From assembly GCA_030621685.1 (NCBI GenBank), contig JAUXHF010000131.1, forward strand, positions 1-5,956: a stretch of DNA of 5,956 nt, given 5' to 3'. This DNA is from Spirochaetota bacterium (GTDB lineage: Bacteria > Spirochaetota > UBA12135 > COTS27). Positions 1-4,824 of the stretch are shown here, in pieces. Position numbers and translations under genes: made by a program. Each line of letters begins with the position of its first letter. Within the stretch, counting starts at the first letter, position 1. Under the pieces are notes generated by a model, which was given only the letters and a program-made list of their open reading frames with translations, was not told the origin of the DNA and made no database searches.

Positions 1-564
1 CTCATGCGAAATAATTTTAGCAGCAAAGCTTCTTCCCACGCCATAATCTCGCCTATCTAAAGAAAAATTCAAGGTGAGCCTAAGCTTATCTTTTCCATCC
101 ACAGTAGTTTTACTAAGCATAAAATCAATAGGAATTTCTTTTGTAGTATGCCTAATGGTTAGCATGGCCTTCATGATCGATTTTTCATTATCAATTGATA
201 GCATACGCAAAGTGATGTTCGGATAGACTTTCACTTCAAAAAAGTCCTTACCACGCAGATGCTTATCGCGCTTCTTTTTCTCCGTATTTATGGAAGTAAC
301 TTTGGCTACTGCCATAAATTTTGTTAAAACGTTTTCATCGAAACTGGCTTCGGCGCTGAATTCTTCGAATACGCCATCTACAGAACTATGCAAACGCTCT
401 ATAAGCGTAAATTTAGCCTCCGAGGCCTCGCTGTCCAAAACCCCCGCTGCGACATGTCCTGCGGCATGTCCTTGCTGAAAGCTAAGCACAAGCATGAGCC
501 ATGCAAACATGCCTAAAAGTATAATTTGATGCCTTATCGGCTTACTGTTTTCTATATTTTCCAT
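1..564 (-). CDS. YceI-family exported protein, 3' end beyond the window
   Basis: Reading from an ATG at 564, 188 codons stay open to the left edge. The start follows an AGAGGT Shine-Dalgarno at 573-578, eight bases upstream. Residues 1-35 look like a Sec signal peptide: a charged start, a hydrophobic core (about 14-29) and a likely cleavage near GHA-A (33-34). The mature part has YceI hallmarks: an SVDGVFEEFSAEASFD segment (61-76), the NTEKKKRDKHLRGKDFF block (93-109), YPNITL (114-119) and SLDRRDYGVG (168-177). YceI proteins are small periplasmic lipocalin-like beta-barrels that bind polyisoprenoid or other amphiphilic molecules; their physiological role is often unclear. Family length is about 190 residues, so perhaps only some 15-25 residues are missing. 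The TTKEIP stretch (140-145) replaces the more usual IHGVTKP-like turn, so this is a divergent member. It lies 133 bases downstream of gabD and could be cotranscribed. The family call is confident; the ligand is unknown. Confidence 0.85.
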   Translation of the reverse strand, partial: MENIENSKPIRHQIILLGMFAWLMLVLSFQQGHAAGHVAAGVLDSEASEAKFTLIERLHSSVDGVFEEFSAEASFDENVLTKFMAVAKVTSINTEKKKRDKHLRGKDFFEVKVYPNITLRMLSIDNEKSIMKAMLTIRHTTKEIPIDFMLSKTTVDGKDKLRLTLNFSLDRRDYGVGRSFAAKIISHE

Positions 565-697
565 TACAAAGTACCTCTGGTAATAATGTTAATAATTTTA
601 ATAATTTTGTTTCAAATAAATTGTGTTTTTCCGCTTAGAAAAAACAAAAACCATGCTTATTTAGCTTAGCCCACTTAAATATATGAAGCTTGCCTGC

Positions 698-2179
698 TTA
701 GATATATGAAAGAAGCGAATATTTATATTCAAGGTATTCGTCAATACCAAGCTCGGAGCCTTCTCGGCCTAATCCGGATTGTTTAACGCCACCAAAAGGA
801 GCTATTTCGGTAGAAATAATGCCTTCATTAATGCCAATGATCCCGCTTTGTAAAGCATTTTTCACTCGCTCTATTCGTTTGAAATCACGGGTAGCAAAAT
901 ACGCCGCAAGACCAAATTCTGTGTTATTTGCCATATCAACAGCTTCTTCTTCACTCTTGAATCGAATAAGCGGAGCCACCGGCCCAAAGGTTTCTTCAGA
1001 AAAGAAAAGCGTATCGGCGCTAACATCGGCTAGCACCGTAGGCTCAAAAAAACCGCCGCCCAGCCTATGACGCTTTCCGCCACATAAAACCCTAGCGCCT
1101 TTTTTCTTAGCATCGGCAATATGGCTCTCCACTTTTTCTACAGCAGCTTGATTAATTAAAGGGCCTTGCACCACGCCTTCTTCAAAACCATTGCCTACTT
1201 TCATCAGGCTTACTTTCCGGCTTAGTTTCTCTGCGAAAACATCATAAATTTTATCATCAACAAAAATACGATTGGCACAAACACATGTTTGTCCGCTATT
1301 TCGAAATTTAGATTTAATAACTTCCTCAATAATCTTATCGATGTCCACATCAGCAAAAACAATAAAGGGCGCATTGCCGCCTAGTTCTAAAGAAAGCCGC
1401 TTAATGGTCTTAGCCGACTGTGCCATAAGAATGCGCCCTATGGGCGTAGAGCCCGTAAAGCTTATCTTAGCAAAACCCATGCTTTCGGCCATGTAGCTGC
1501 CAATAGCCTTAGAGTCTCCGGTAATCACATTAAACACGCCAGCCGGAATTCCCGCTTGCTCGGCCAAAACTGCTAAGGCATAGGCACTGTAAGGCGTAAG
1601 CCGAGCCGGCTTAATAACCACCGTGCAACCTGCCGCTAACGCCGGGGCTGCTTTACGCGTAATCATCGCTAAGGGGAAATTCCACGGCGTGATAATACCT
1701 ACTACGCCTACAGGCTCGCGATTTACTTCAATTTTCTTGTTTGGCTGATGCGCCGGAATAAGTATGCCGTTTACACGCTTTCCCTGCTCAGAAAACCACT
1801 GTATAAACGATGCCGCATAGGCTACTTCCCCCCTTGCCTCGGCTAAAGGTTTTCCTTGTTCTAAAACCATTATTTTAGCAAGATCATCAGTGTTTTCAAT
1901 AACCAGCTGATACCATTTGTTTAAGAGGCTTTGTCTTTGCTTAGCCGTTTGGCTGCGCCATGTCTTAAAAGCCTTTGATGCCGCTGCTAACGCAAGCTCG
2001 CAATCTTGCTCATCCATTGAAGGCACCGTTCCAATATCTTGGGAATCTGCCGGATTTTGCACCACGAGCGTTTTTTTAGACAGCGCATGCACCCAGCTGC
2101 CGTCTATATAAGCCTGCTGCCTCAGCAGGCTTATATTTTTAAGGAAATCTTTTATGGCTGGCTTACCTTCTCTGTTCAT
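698..2179 (-). CDS. gabD: Succinate-semialdehyde dehydrogenase, GabD type
   Basis: This is a 493-residue aldehyde dehydrogenase, expected to be cytoplasmic, that oxidises succinate semialdehyde to succinate with NAD(P)+, the last step of GABA breakdown. It resembles E. coli GabD (482 residues) over nearly its full length, for example LEQGKPLAEARGEVAYAASF (106-125). Visible landmarks are PWNF with Asn167, Lys190 of the KPA cofactor motif, the FTGSTPIG glycine motif (241-248), general base Glu265 in LELGG, nucleophile Cys299 in GQTCVCA with the second cysteine Cys301, and EETFGP (395-400). Arg175, Arg293 and Ser468 sit where SSADH substrate-binding residues are expected. KPARLTP has Arg where E. 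coli has Ser. The N-terminus is about ten residues longer than in E. coli GabD. The ATG at 2179 has only a weak purine tract upstream, but I see no better downstream start before the conserved LLRQQAYI. A perfect 14-bp inverted repeat covers codons 15-25. Glutarate semialdehyde is a possible alternative substrate. Confidence 0.94.
   Translation of the reverse strand: MNREGKPAIKDFLKNISLLRQQAYIDGSWVHALSKKTLVVQNPADSQDIGTVPSMDEQDCELALAAASKAFKTWRSQTAKQRQSLLNKWYQLVIENTDDLAKIMVLEQGKPLAEARGEVAYAASFIQWFSEQGKRVNGILIPAHQPNKKIEVNREPVGVVGIITPWNFPLAMITRKAAPALAAGCTVVIKPARLTPYSAYALAVLAEQAGIPAGVFNVITGDSKAIGSYMAESMGFAKISFTGSTPIGRILMAQSAKTIKRLSLELGGNAPFIVFADVDIDKIIEEVIKSKFRNSGQTCVCANRIFVDDKIYDVFAEKLSRKVSLMKVGNGFEEGVVQGPLINQAAVEKVESHIADAKKKGARVLCGGKRHRLGGGFFEPTVLADVSADTLFFSEETFGPVAPLIRFKSEEEAVDMANNTEFGLAAYFATRDFKRIERVKNALQSGIIGINEGIISTEIAPFGGVKQSGLGREGSELGIDEYLEYKYSLLSYI
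2106..2136. repeat. Perfect 14-bp inverted repeat inside the gabD 5' coding region
   Basis: Bases 2106-2119 and 2123-2136 are exact reverse complements separated by three bases (CCT). The core is AGCCTGCTG / CAGCAGGCT. In gabD mRNA it falls on codons 15-25 (around ISLLRQQAYI) and would form a strong hairpin about 45 bases after the start codon. Read on the plus strand it is followed by a T-run (2136-2140), so it looks like an intrinsic terminator for any antisense transcript. The structure is seen directly; a regulatory role is inference. Confidence 0.6.
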
Positions 2180-2219
2180 AATTGCTTTGTGTTTCAGTAT
2201 TTCTTAGATGCTTGTTTAC

Positions 2220-2228
2220 ATTTTAACA
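2220..2228 (-). promoter_or_regulatory. Possible extended -10 element for gabD
   Basis: On the minus strand the bases read TGTTAAAAT, which fits an extended -10 (TGn plus TAAAAT). It is about 40 bases upstream of the gabD ATG and would give a leader of roughly 30 bases. No good -35 hexamer is seen 16-18 bases upstream, which is acceptable for an extended -10. Such AT-rich matches occur by chance, so this is tentative. Confidence 0.28.
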
Positions 2229-2278
2229 CGAATGTTTCAGGAAAATAGAAAATTTCATTCTAAAGGAAGTGCTAGAAA

Positions 2279-2351
2279 TGGAGGCGATGAGGTTTGAACT
2301 CACGACCCCTAGCGTGCAAGGCTAGTGCTCTCCCAACTGAGCTACGCCCCC
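2279..2351 (-). tRNA. tRNA-Ala, anticodon UGC
   Basis: The minus strand folds as a standard 73-base cloverleaf: acceptor GGGGGCG pairing with CGCCTCC, D arm GCTC/GAGC, anticodon stem CTAGC/GCTAG with loop CTTGCAC, a five-base variable loop, and T arm GTGAG-TTCAAAC-CTCAT. The anticodon TGC is at 2316-2318, so the tRNA reads GCN alanine codons. The acceptor has the G3-U70 wobble pair that is the main alanine identity element, and the discriminator is A. The bases after the discriminator are TTT, so CCA is not encoded and must be added by the CCA-adding enzyme. No rRNA flanks it here, although tRNA-Ala(UGC) genes often lie in the 16S-23S spacer. Confidence 0.97.
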
Positions 2352-2370
2352 AAAAGCATTCTATACGAGC

Positions 2371-2376
2371 ATTATA
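2371..2376 (-). promoter_or_regulatory. Possible -10 hexamer for tRNA-Ala
   Basis: A consensus TATAAT reads on the minus strand, 19 bases upstream of the tRNA 5' end, which would leave a leader of about a dozen bases for RNase P to remove. A second TATAAT overlaps an AT-rich run at 2380-2385. Neither has a convincing TTGACA-like partner 16-18 bases upstream. Confidence 0.35.
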
Positions 2377-2490
2377 GGTATTATATAATTAAGCCTTGGC
2401 ATAGCATTCCATTAGAATTACCATTGCAAGGCTTCACAAGTATTAAAAAGCATGTATAGTGTATCATGATTGTAAAGAACTACAAAATAC

Positions 2491-2550
2491 AAGAGTTACG
2501 TTTGCCCTATATATATAGCTAAGAGTTACGCTTGCCCTATAGATAGCTAG
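2491..2550. repeat. Tandem direct repeat, two units of about 30 bases
   Basis: Both units begin AAGAGTTACG, continue with T or C, then TTGCCCTATA. They differ at one base in this shared part and diverge at the 3' end, where the first has a longer TA run (CTATATATATAG, itself a palindrome) before AGCT. Units start at 2491 and 2521. With only two adjoining copies and no spacer, this is a local duplication, not a CRISPR array. Confidence 0.75.
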
Positions 2551-2597
2551 CTAAGTCTTTAAAATATATATTATAGGTCGCAGAGGCTTAGAAAAGC

Positions 2598-2621
2598 AGC
2601 TAATCTTCTACAAGATTAGCT
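2598..2621 (-). terminator. Hairpin downstream of tauC, possible operon terminator
   Basis: Bases 2598-2607 and 2612-2621 form a perfect 10-bp stem (AGCTAATCTT / AAGATTAGCT) with a four-base loop. On the minus strand it lies about 110 bases past the tauC stop and is followed by GCTTTTC, a short, imperfect T-run. It is the best terminator candidate for tau mRNA, although the stem is AT-rich and the T tract is weak. It could instead be a processing or stability hairpin. Confidence 0.4.
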
Positions 2622-2665
2622 TACTGAATGAATATATAAATATACAGCACACTATTTGATGGAGC

Positions 2666-2708
2666 TTGTGATGCGCCCCTTGTGATGCACCCCTTGTGGG
2701 ATGGGCGC
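2666..2708. repeat. 14-base tandem repeat with alternative GC-rich hairpins
   Basis: TTGTGATGCGCCCC (2666-2679) is followed directly by TTGTGATGCACCCC (2680-2693), 13 of 14 bases identical, then by TTGTGGGATGGGCGC. The arm GGGCGC (2703-2708) is an exact reverse complement of GCGCCC in the first unit (2673-2678). In minus-strand RNA it can also pair with the second unit (2687-2692) using one G-U wobble. Two mutually exclusive hairpins are therefore possible just after the tauC stop. On the plus strand the structure is followed by TATTTTT. Function unknown. Confidence 0.65.
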
Positions 2709-2729
2709 TATTTTTCTGCGAGAGCGTCC

Positions 2730-3599
2730 TTATTTTCCCTTCCAAGGAACAGCAACTCTTTCAAAGTAACGCATCAGCAGATCGAAACTATAGGCTACTA
2801 AACCAATAACGACAATACCCATAACCACCACATCGGTAACTAGAAAATCGGAGGCACTTTTAATCATGGCGCCAAGGCCTGCTTGAGCTGCCACCAATTC
2901 TGCGGCAACCAGTGTTGTCCAGCCAAAGCCAATGCCAATGCGCATGCCGGTAAGAATTTCTGGCATGGCCCCTTTAAGGATTATCTGAAAAGTAACCTGA
3001 GCACGCGTGGCTCCCATAGAATAGGCTGCATGAATAAGTTCAATACCAACCGAGCGCACTCCGGCTCTGGTGTTAAGCACCAAGGGGGCAAAAATAGCGA
3101 GGAAAATAAGCAATATTTTAGAAAGCTCGCCAATGCCAAACCAAATAACCATTAACGGAAGGTAGGCTAAGGGAGGAATGGGACGGTAAAATTCTATTGG
3201 CGGATCAAGGAAGCCACGAACATGCTTGTTAATCCCCATAAGTATGCCAAGGGGAACGGCGGTAGCGGTGGCTAGAAAAAAAGCCCCAAATACGCGATAC
3301 ATGCTCCAGCCGATATGTGTTGGCAACGTACCTCCACTAAATTCTTCAGACCAAATGAATGTAAATTTAGCGAACACATCCTGTGGTGAGGGCAGGAACA
3401 GGGGTTTTATATAGGGTATCAGCTCGCCTTCAACATCGCTAGGAAAAATAGGCAGCGTAACAACAATCCAAATGGCAGCAAAAAATATAACCGAAAATAT
3501 ACTGACAAGCAAGGCTTTTCCTTGACCTGGCACTCCGTATACTTCAGTGTCACTGGGATTTTTTACAAATAAATATTTTATTTTTCTTATAAAATTCAT
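2730..3599 (-). CDS. tauC: Taurine/sulfonate ABC transporter permease
   Basis: This is the inner-membrane channel subunit (289 residues from the chosen start) of a taurine-type importer. It matches E. coli TauC strongly in the core: RGFLDPPIEFYRPIPPLAYL (128-147) leading into MVIWFGIGELSKILLI (150-165). Hydrophobic segments lie near 29-50, 100-121, 145-172, 222-240 and 253-275. The cytoplasmic EAA loop that docks on the ATPase reads AAYSMGATRAQ (191-201) and ends at KGAMPEI (209-215). The open frame extends upstream to a TTG at 3644, but the ATG at 3599 is preferred: TTG would add 15 residues that fit no family feature and lacks a Shine-Dalgarno. The ATG itself has only a weak GGTAGA upstream, so it may depend on coupling to the short ORF ending five bases before it. 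It is 93 bases downstream of tauB and the last tau gene seen; no tauD follows. An aliphatic-sulfonate SsuC role is the main alternative. Confidence 0.92.
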   Translation of the reverse strand: MNFIRKIKYLFVKNPSDTEVYGVPGQGKALLVSIFSVIFFAAIWIVVTLPIFPSDVEGELIPYIKPLFLPSPQDVFAKFTFIWSEEFSGGTLPTHIGWSMYRVFGAFFLATATAVPLGILMGINKHVRGFLDPPIEFYRPIPPLAYLPLMVIWFGIGELSKILLIFLAIFAPLVLNTRAGVRSVGIELIHAAYSMGATRAQVTFQIILKGAMPEILTGMRIGIGFGWTTLVAAELVAAQAGLGAMIKSASDFLVTDVVVMGIVVIGLVAYSFDLLMRYFERVAVPWKGK

Positions 3600-3604
3600 A
3601 ATTT

Positions 3605-3664
3605 CTACCGCAAAATTAAGCTTAAGTCTCTGCAAACTATACAAATATTTGCATAAACATTCAT
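3605..3664 (-). CDS. Possible 19-codon leader ORF upstream of tauC
   Basis: Between tauB and tauC an ATG at 3664 has a well-placed AAGGA (3672-3676, seven bases upstream) and opens MNVYANICIVCRDLSLILR, ending in TAG at 3605-3607. The stop lies five bases before the tauC ATG, which has a poor ribosome site of its own. This arrangement suits translational coupling, with ribosomes finishing the short ORF and restarting at tauC. The peptide matches nothing I recognise and is in a different frame from tauC. It may be a chance ORF. Confidence 0.3.
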   Translation of the reverse strand: MNVYANICIVCRDLSLILR

Positions 3665-3692
3665 ATAAATATCCTTTCTCTATCTATAGCCT

Positions 3693-4613
3693 TTATTTTA
3701 TGAGGCCTTCATCACGATAAATAATATCAAGGATTTTCTCGCGCATCTTAATAAACCTTGGGCTAGATTTCACAACTCGGGCTGTTTTTCCAGAAAGAAA
3801 TTCTTCAGAGAAATCTAAGGGAAACTCGTGGGTAATCCGCCCAGGACGAGGAGACATCACGATGAGCCTAGTGCCAATAAACAAAGCTTCTTCCACGCTA
3901 TGCGTAATAAAGAAAATCATCTTTCCTGTAGCCAGCCAACCTTTAAGGATAATCTGTTGCACATTTTCTCGAGTAAGGGCATCTAGCGCCCCTAAGGGTT
4001 CATCCATAAGAAGCACGGATGGGTCAGCCGTAAGCGCCCGGGCAATGCCCACGCGTTGCTGCATGCCACCAGAGAGTTCATAAACTTTATGATTCAAAAA
4101 ATCCTCTAGGCCCATAAGTTTCAAATTTTTGAGAGCCTCTTGGAAACGCTCTTTTTTTGAAACTGAACGCAGTTTCAAAGGAAATTCAACATTATCAAGC
4201 ACCGAAAGCCATGGGAGAAGCGCATGTTTTTGAAAGACAACACCACGATCTCGTGAAGGCCCCTCAACCGCTTGAAAAACAACACCACGATCTCGCGAAG
4301 GTCCATCAACCGTTATTTTCTGTTTTTTTGGCATCGCAGAATCCGTTTCAGCAAGCGTTCGCTCAAAAAACAATTCACCAGAATTCGGTTTTATAAACCC
4401 TGCTATTAAACTAAGAAGCGTTGTTTTTCCGCAACCAGAAGAACCAAGGACAACAGTGAAATCATTACCCTGTAAAGTAAGGTTAATATTAGAAAGCGCC
4501 TGAACACTCTCGGCGCCGCCATGACCGGGGAAAACAACATTTACGTCGGCTAACACAAGTTTTGTTTTAACTTGCCCAGCTGCTTTCTTAGCCACTATTT
4601 TCTGTTTTTTCAT
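3693..4613 (-). CDS. tauB: Taurine/sulfonate ABC transporter ATPase with duplicated Q-loop segment
   Basis: This is the ATP-hydrolysing subunit that powers the importer from the cytoplasmic face. Motifs in order: Walker A GSSGCGKT (57-64), Q-loop segment ending at Gln114 and again at Gln128, signature LSGGMQQ (180-186), Walker B LLMDEP (201-206, Glu205 catalytic), D-loop GALDA (208-212) and switch His238 in ITHS. The tail SSPRFIKMREKIL (283-295) matches the TauB C-terminus. At 306 residues it is about 50 longer than E. coli TauB. The excess is a lysine-rich N-terminal extension (about 16), an insertion around 86-100, and a 14-residue tandem duplication (101-114 and 115-128). All ATPase motifs are intact and the frame is open, so it is probably functional. 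The ATG at 4613 has AGGA 11 bases upstream; an out-of-frame ATG at 4618 sits nearer that site. The 211-base gap after tauA is unusually long for this operon type. Confidence 0.92.
   Translation of the reverse strand: MKKQKIVAKKAAGQVKTKLVLADVNVVFPGHGGAESVQALSNINLTLQGNDFTVVLGSSGCGKTTLLSLIAGFIKPNSGELFFERTLAETDSAMPKKQKITVDGPSRDRGVVFQAVEGPSRDRGVVFQKHALLPWLSVLDNVEFPLKLRSVSKKERFQEALKNLKLMGLEDFLNHKVYELSGGMQQRVGIARALTADPSVLLMDEPLGALDALTRENVQQIILKGWLATGKMIFFITHSVEEALFIGTRLIVMSPRPGRITHEFPLDFSEEFLSGKTARVVKSSPRFIKMREKILDIIYRDEGLIK
4230..4313 (-). repeat. In-frame 42-base tandem duplication within tauB
   Basis: Two adjoining 42-base units (4230-4271 and 4272-4313) match at 37 of 42 positions. They encode TVDGPSRDRGVVFQ (residues 101-114) and AVEGPSRDRGVVFQ (115-128). 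Of the five differences, four are at third codon positions and three are silent; the two amino-acid changes, Thr/Ala and Asp/Glu, are mild. The second protein copy leads into KHALLPW, as expected for TauB (E. coli has NEGLLPW), so the first copy is the likely extra one. Confidence 0.93.
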
Positions 4614-4680
4614 AGCATAAGATTTCCTGTTTTTTCTGACTTATTATTATGTTCAGGCATAGCTGCTTTTCATTTTTCAG

Positions 4681-4739
4681 AAGAAAGATAGACTTTCATG
4701 CTTTCGCTAAAGAAAGATAGACTTTCATGTTTTTCGCTA
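4681..4739. repeat. Tandem direct repeat (29 and 30 bases) with internal dyads, upstream of tauB
   Basis: Unit 4681-4709 is followed at once by unit 4710-4739; they differ by one substitution and one inserted T. Each contains GAAAG-ATAGA-CTTTC (4683-4697 and 4712-4726), a 5-bp dyad around a five-base spacer. On the minus strand each also contains an ATG opening a mini-ORF that starts MKVYLS. Paired dyads ahead of tauB could be operator sites or small RNA hairpins; nothing here tells which. Confidence 0.8.
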
Positions 4740-4747
4740 AATATAGC

Positions 4748-4819
4748 CTTGTTATCGAAAATATTCTGGGAGAAAATTTTAAGAAAAAATTCTCCCAGAA
4801 TATAAACGAAAATAACAAG
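4748..4819 (-). terminator. Large nested hairpin between tauA and tauB (attenuator or stabiliser)
   Basis: A perfect 14-bp stem (4761-4774 with 4790-4803, core TTCTGGGAGAA) encloses a 15-base A/T-rich loop. It sits inside an outer 8-bp inverted repeat, CTTGTTAT (4748-4755) and ATAACAAG (4812-4819). On the minus strand it starts six bases after the tauA stop. The inner stem is followed only by TTTCG, not a long T tract, so full termination is doubtful. By analogy with other binding-protein operons, it may protect the tauA message and lower tauB and tauC expression. Confidence 0.6.
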
Positions 4820-4824
4820 ATATT

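Larger units (their letters stand above)
2352..2729. other. 378-base gene-free spacer between tRNA-Ala and tauC
   Basis: I find no convincing coding sequence on either strand in this AT-rich stretch. From low to high coordinates it holds the likely tRNA promoter, a weak 7-bp inverted repeat (AAGCCTT at 2391-2397, AAGGCTT at 2428-2434), a roughly 30-base tandem repeat (2491-2550), a 10-bp-stem hairpin (2598-2621) and a 14-base tandem repeat with GC-rich hairpin arms (2666-2708). It separates the tau genes from the tRNA and gabD, and is where the tau transcript probably ends. Confidence 0.6.

Noticed and set aside
290..478. Plus-strand open frame of 62 codons at the left
   Set aside because: It is antisense to the YceI-family gene, whose conserved blocks and signal peptide read clearly on the minus strand.
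639..650. Intrinsic terminator for gabD before the YceI gene
   Set aside because: The minus strand has a T-rich run here, but I find no stable hairpin directly ahead of it, only short weak stems.
819..1070. Plus-strand open frame of 83 codons opposite gabD
   Set aside because: It lies wholly antisense to a strongly conserved gene and its translation resembles no family. The same holds for the open frames at 1272-1496, 1917-2111 and 2039-2248.
698..2179. Betaine-aldehyde or other ALDH-family assignment
   Set aside because: Near end-to-end resemblance to GabD, the GQTCVCAN cysteine pair and the PFGGVKQSGLGREGS tail fit succinate-semialdehyde dehydrogenase better.
2491..2708. CRISPR array or mobile-element end in the spacer
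   Set aside because: The repeats adjoin each other without spacers, exist in two copies each and have unrelated units. No cas gene, transposase or integrase is present.
2883..3155. Plus-strand open frame of 90 codons opposite tauC
   Set aside because: It is a shadow of tauC with an unlikely composition and no recognisable motif. The same holds for 3226-3414, 3862-4083, 4157-4396 and 5138-5422.
3600..3644. TTG start for tauC at 3644, adding 15 residues
   Set aside because: It has no Shine-Dalgarno, and the ATG at 3599 gives a length and N-terminus closer to the family. The TTG start of tauA was accepted because it has a perfect AGGAGG.
4230..4313. Frameshift or pseudogene reading of the long tauB
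   Set aside because: The duplication is exactly 42 bases, the frame stays open and every ATPase motif downstream is intact.
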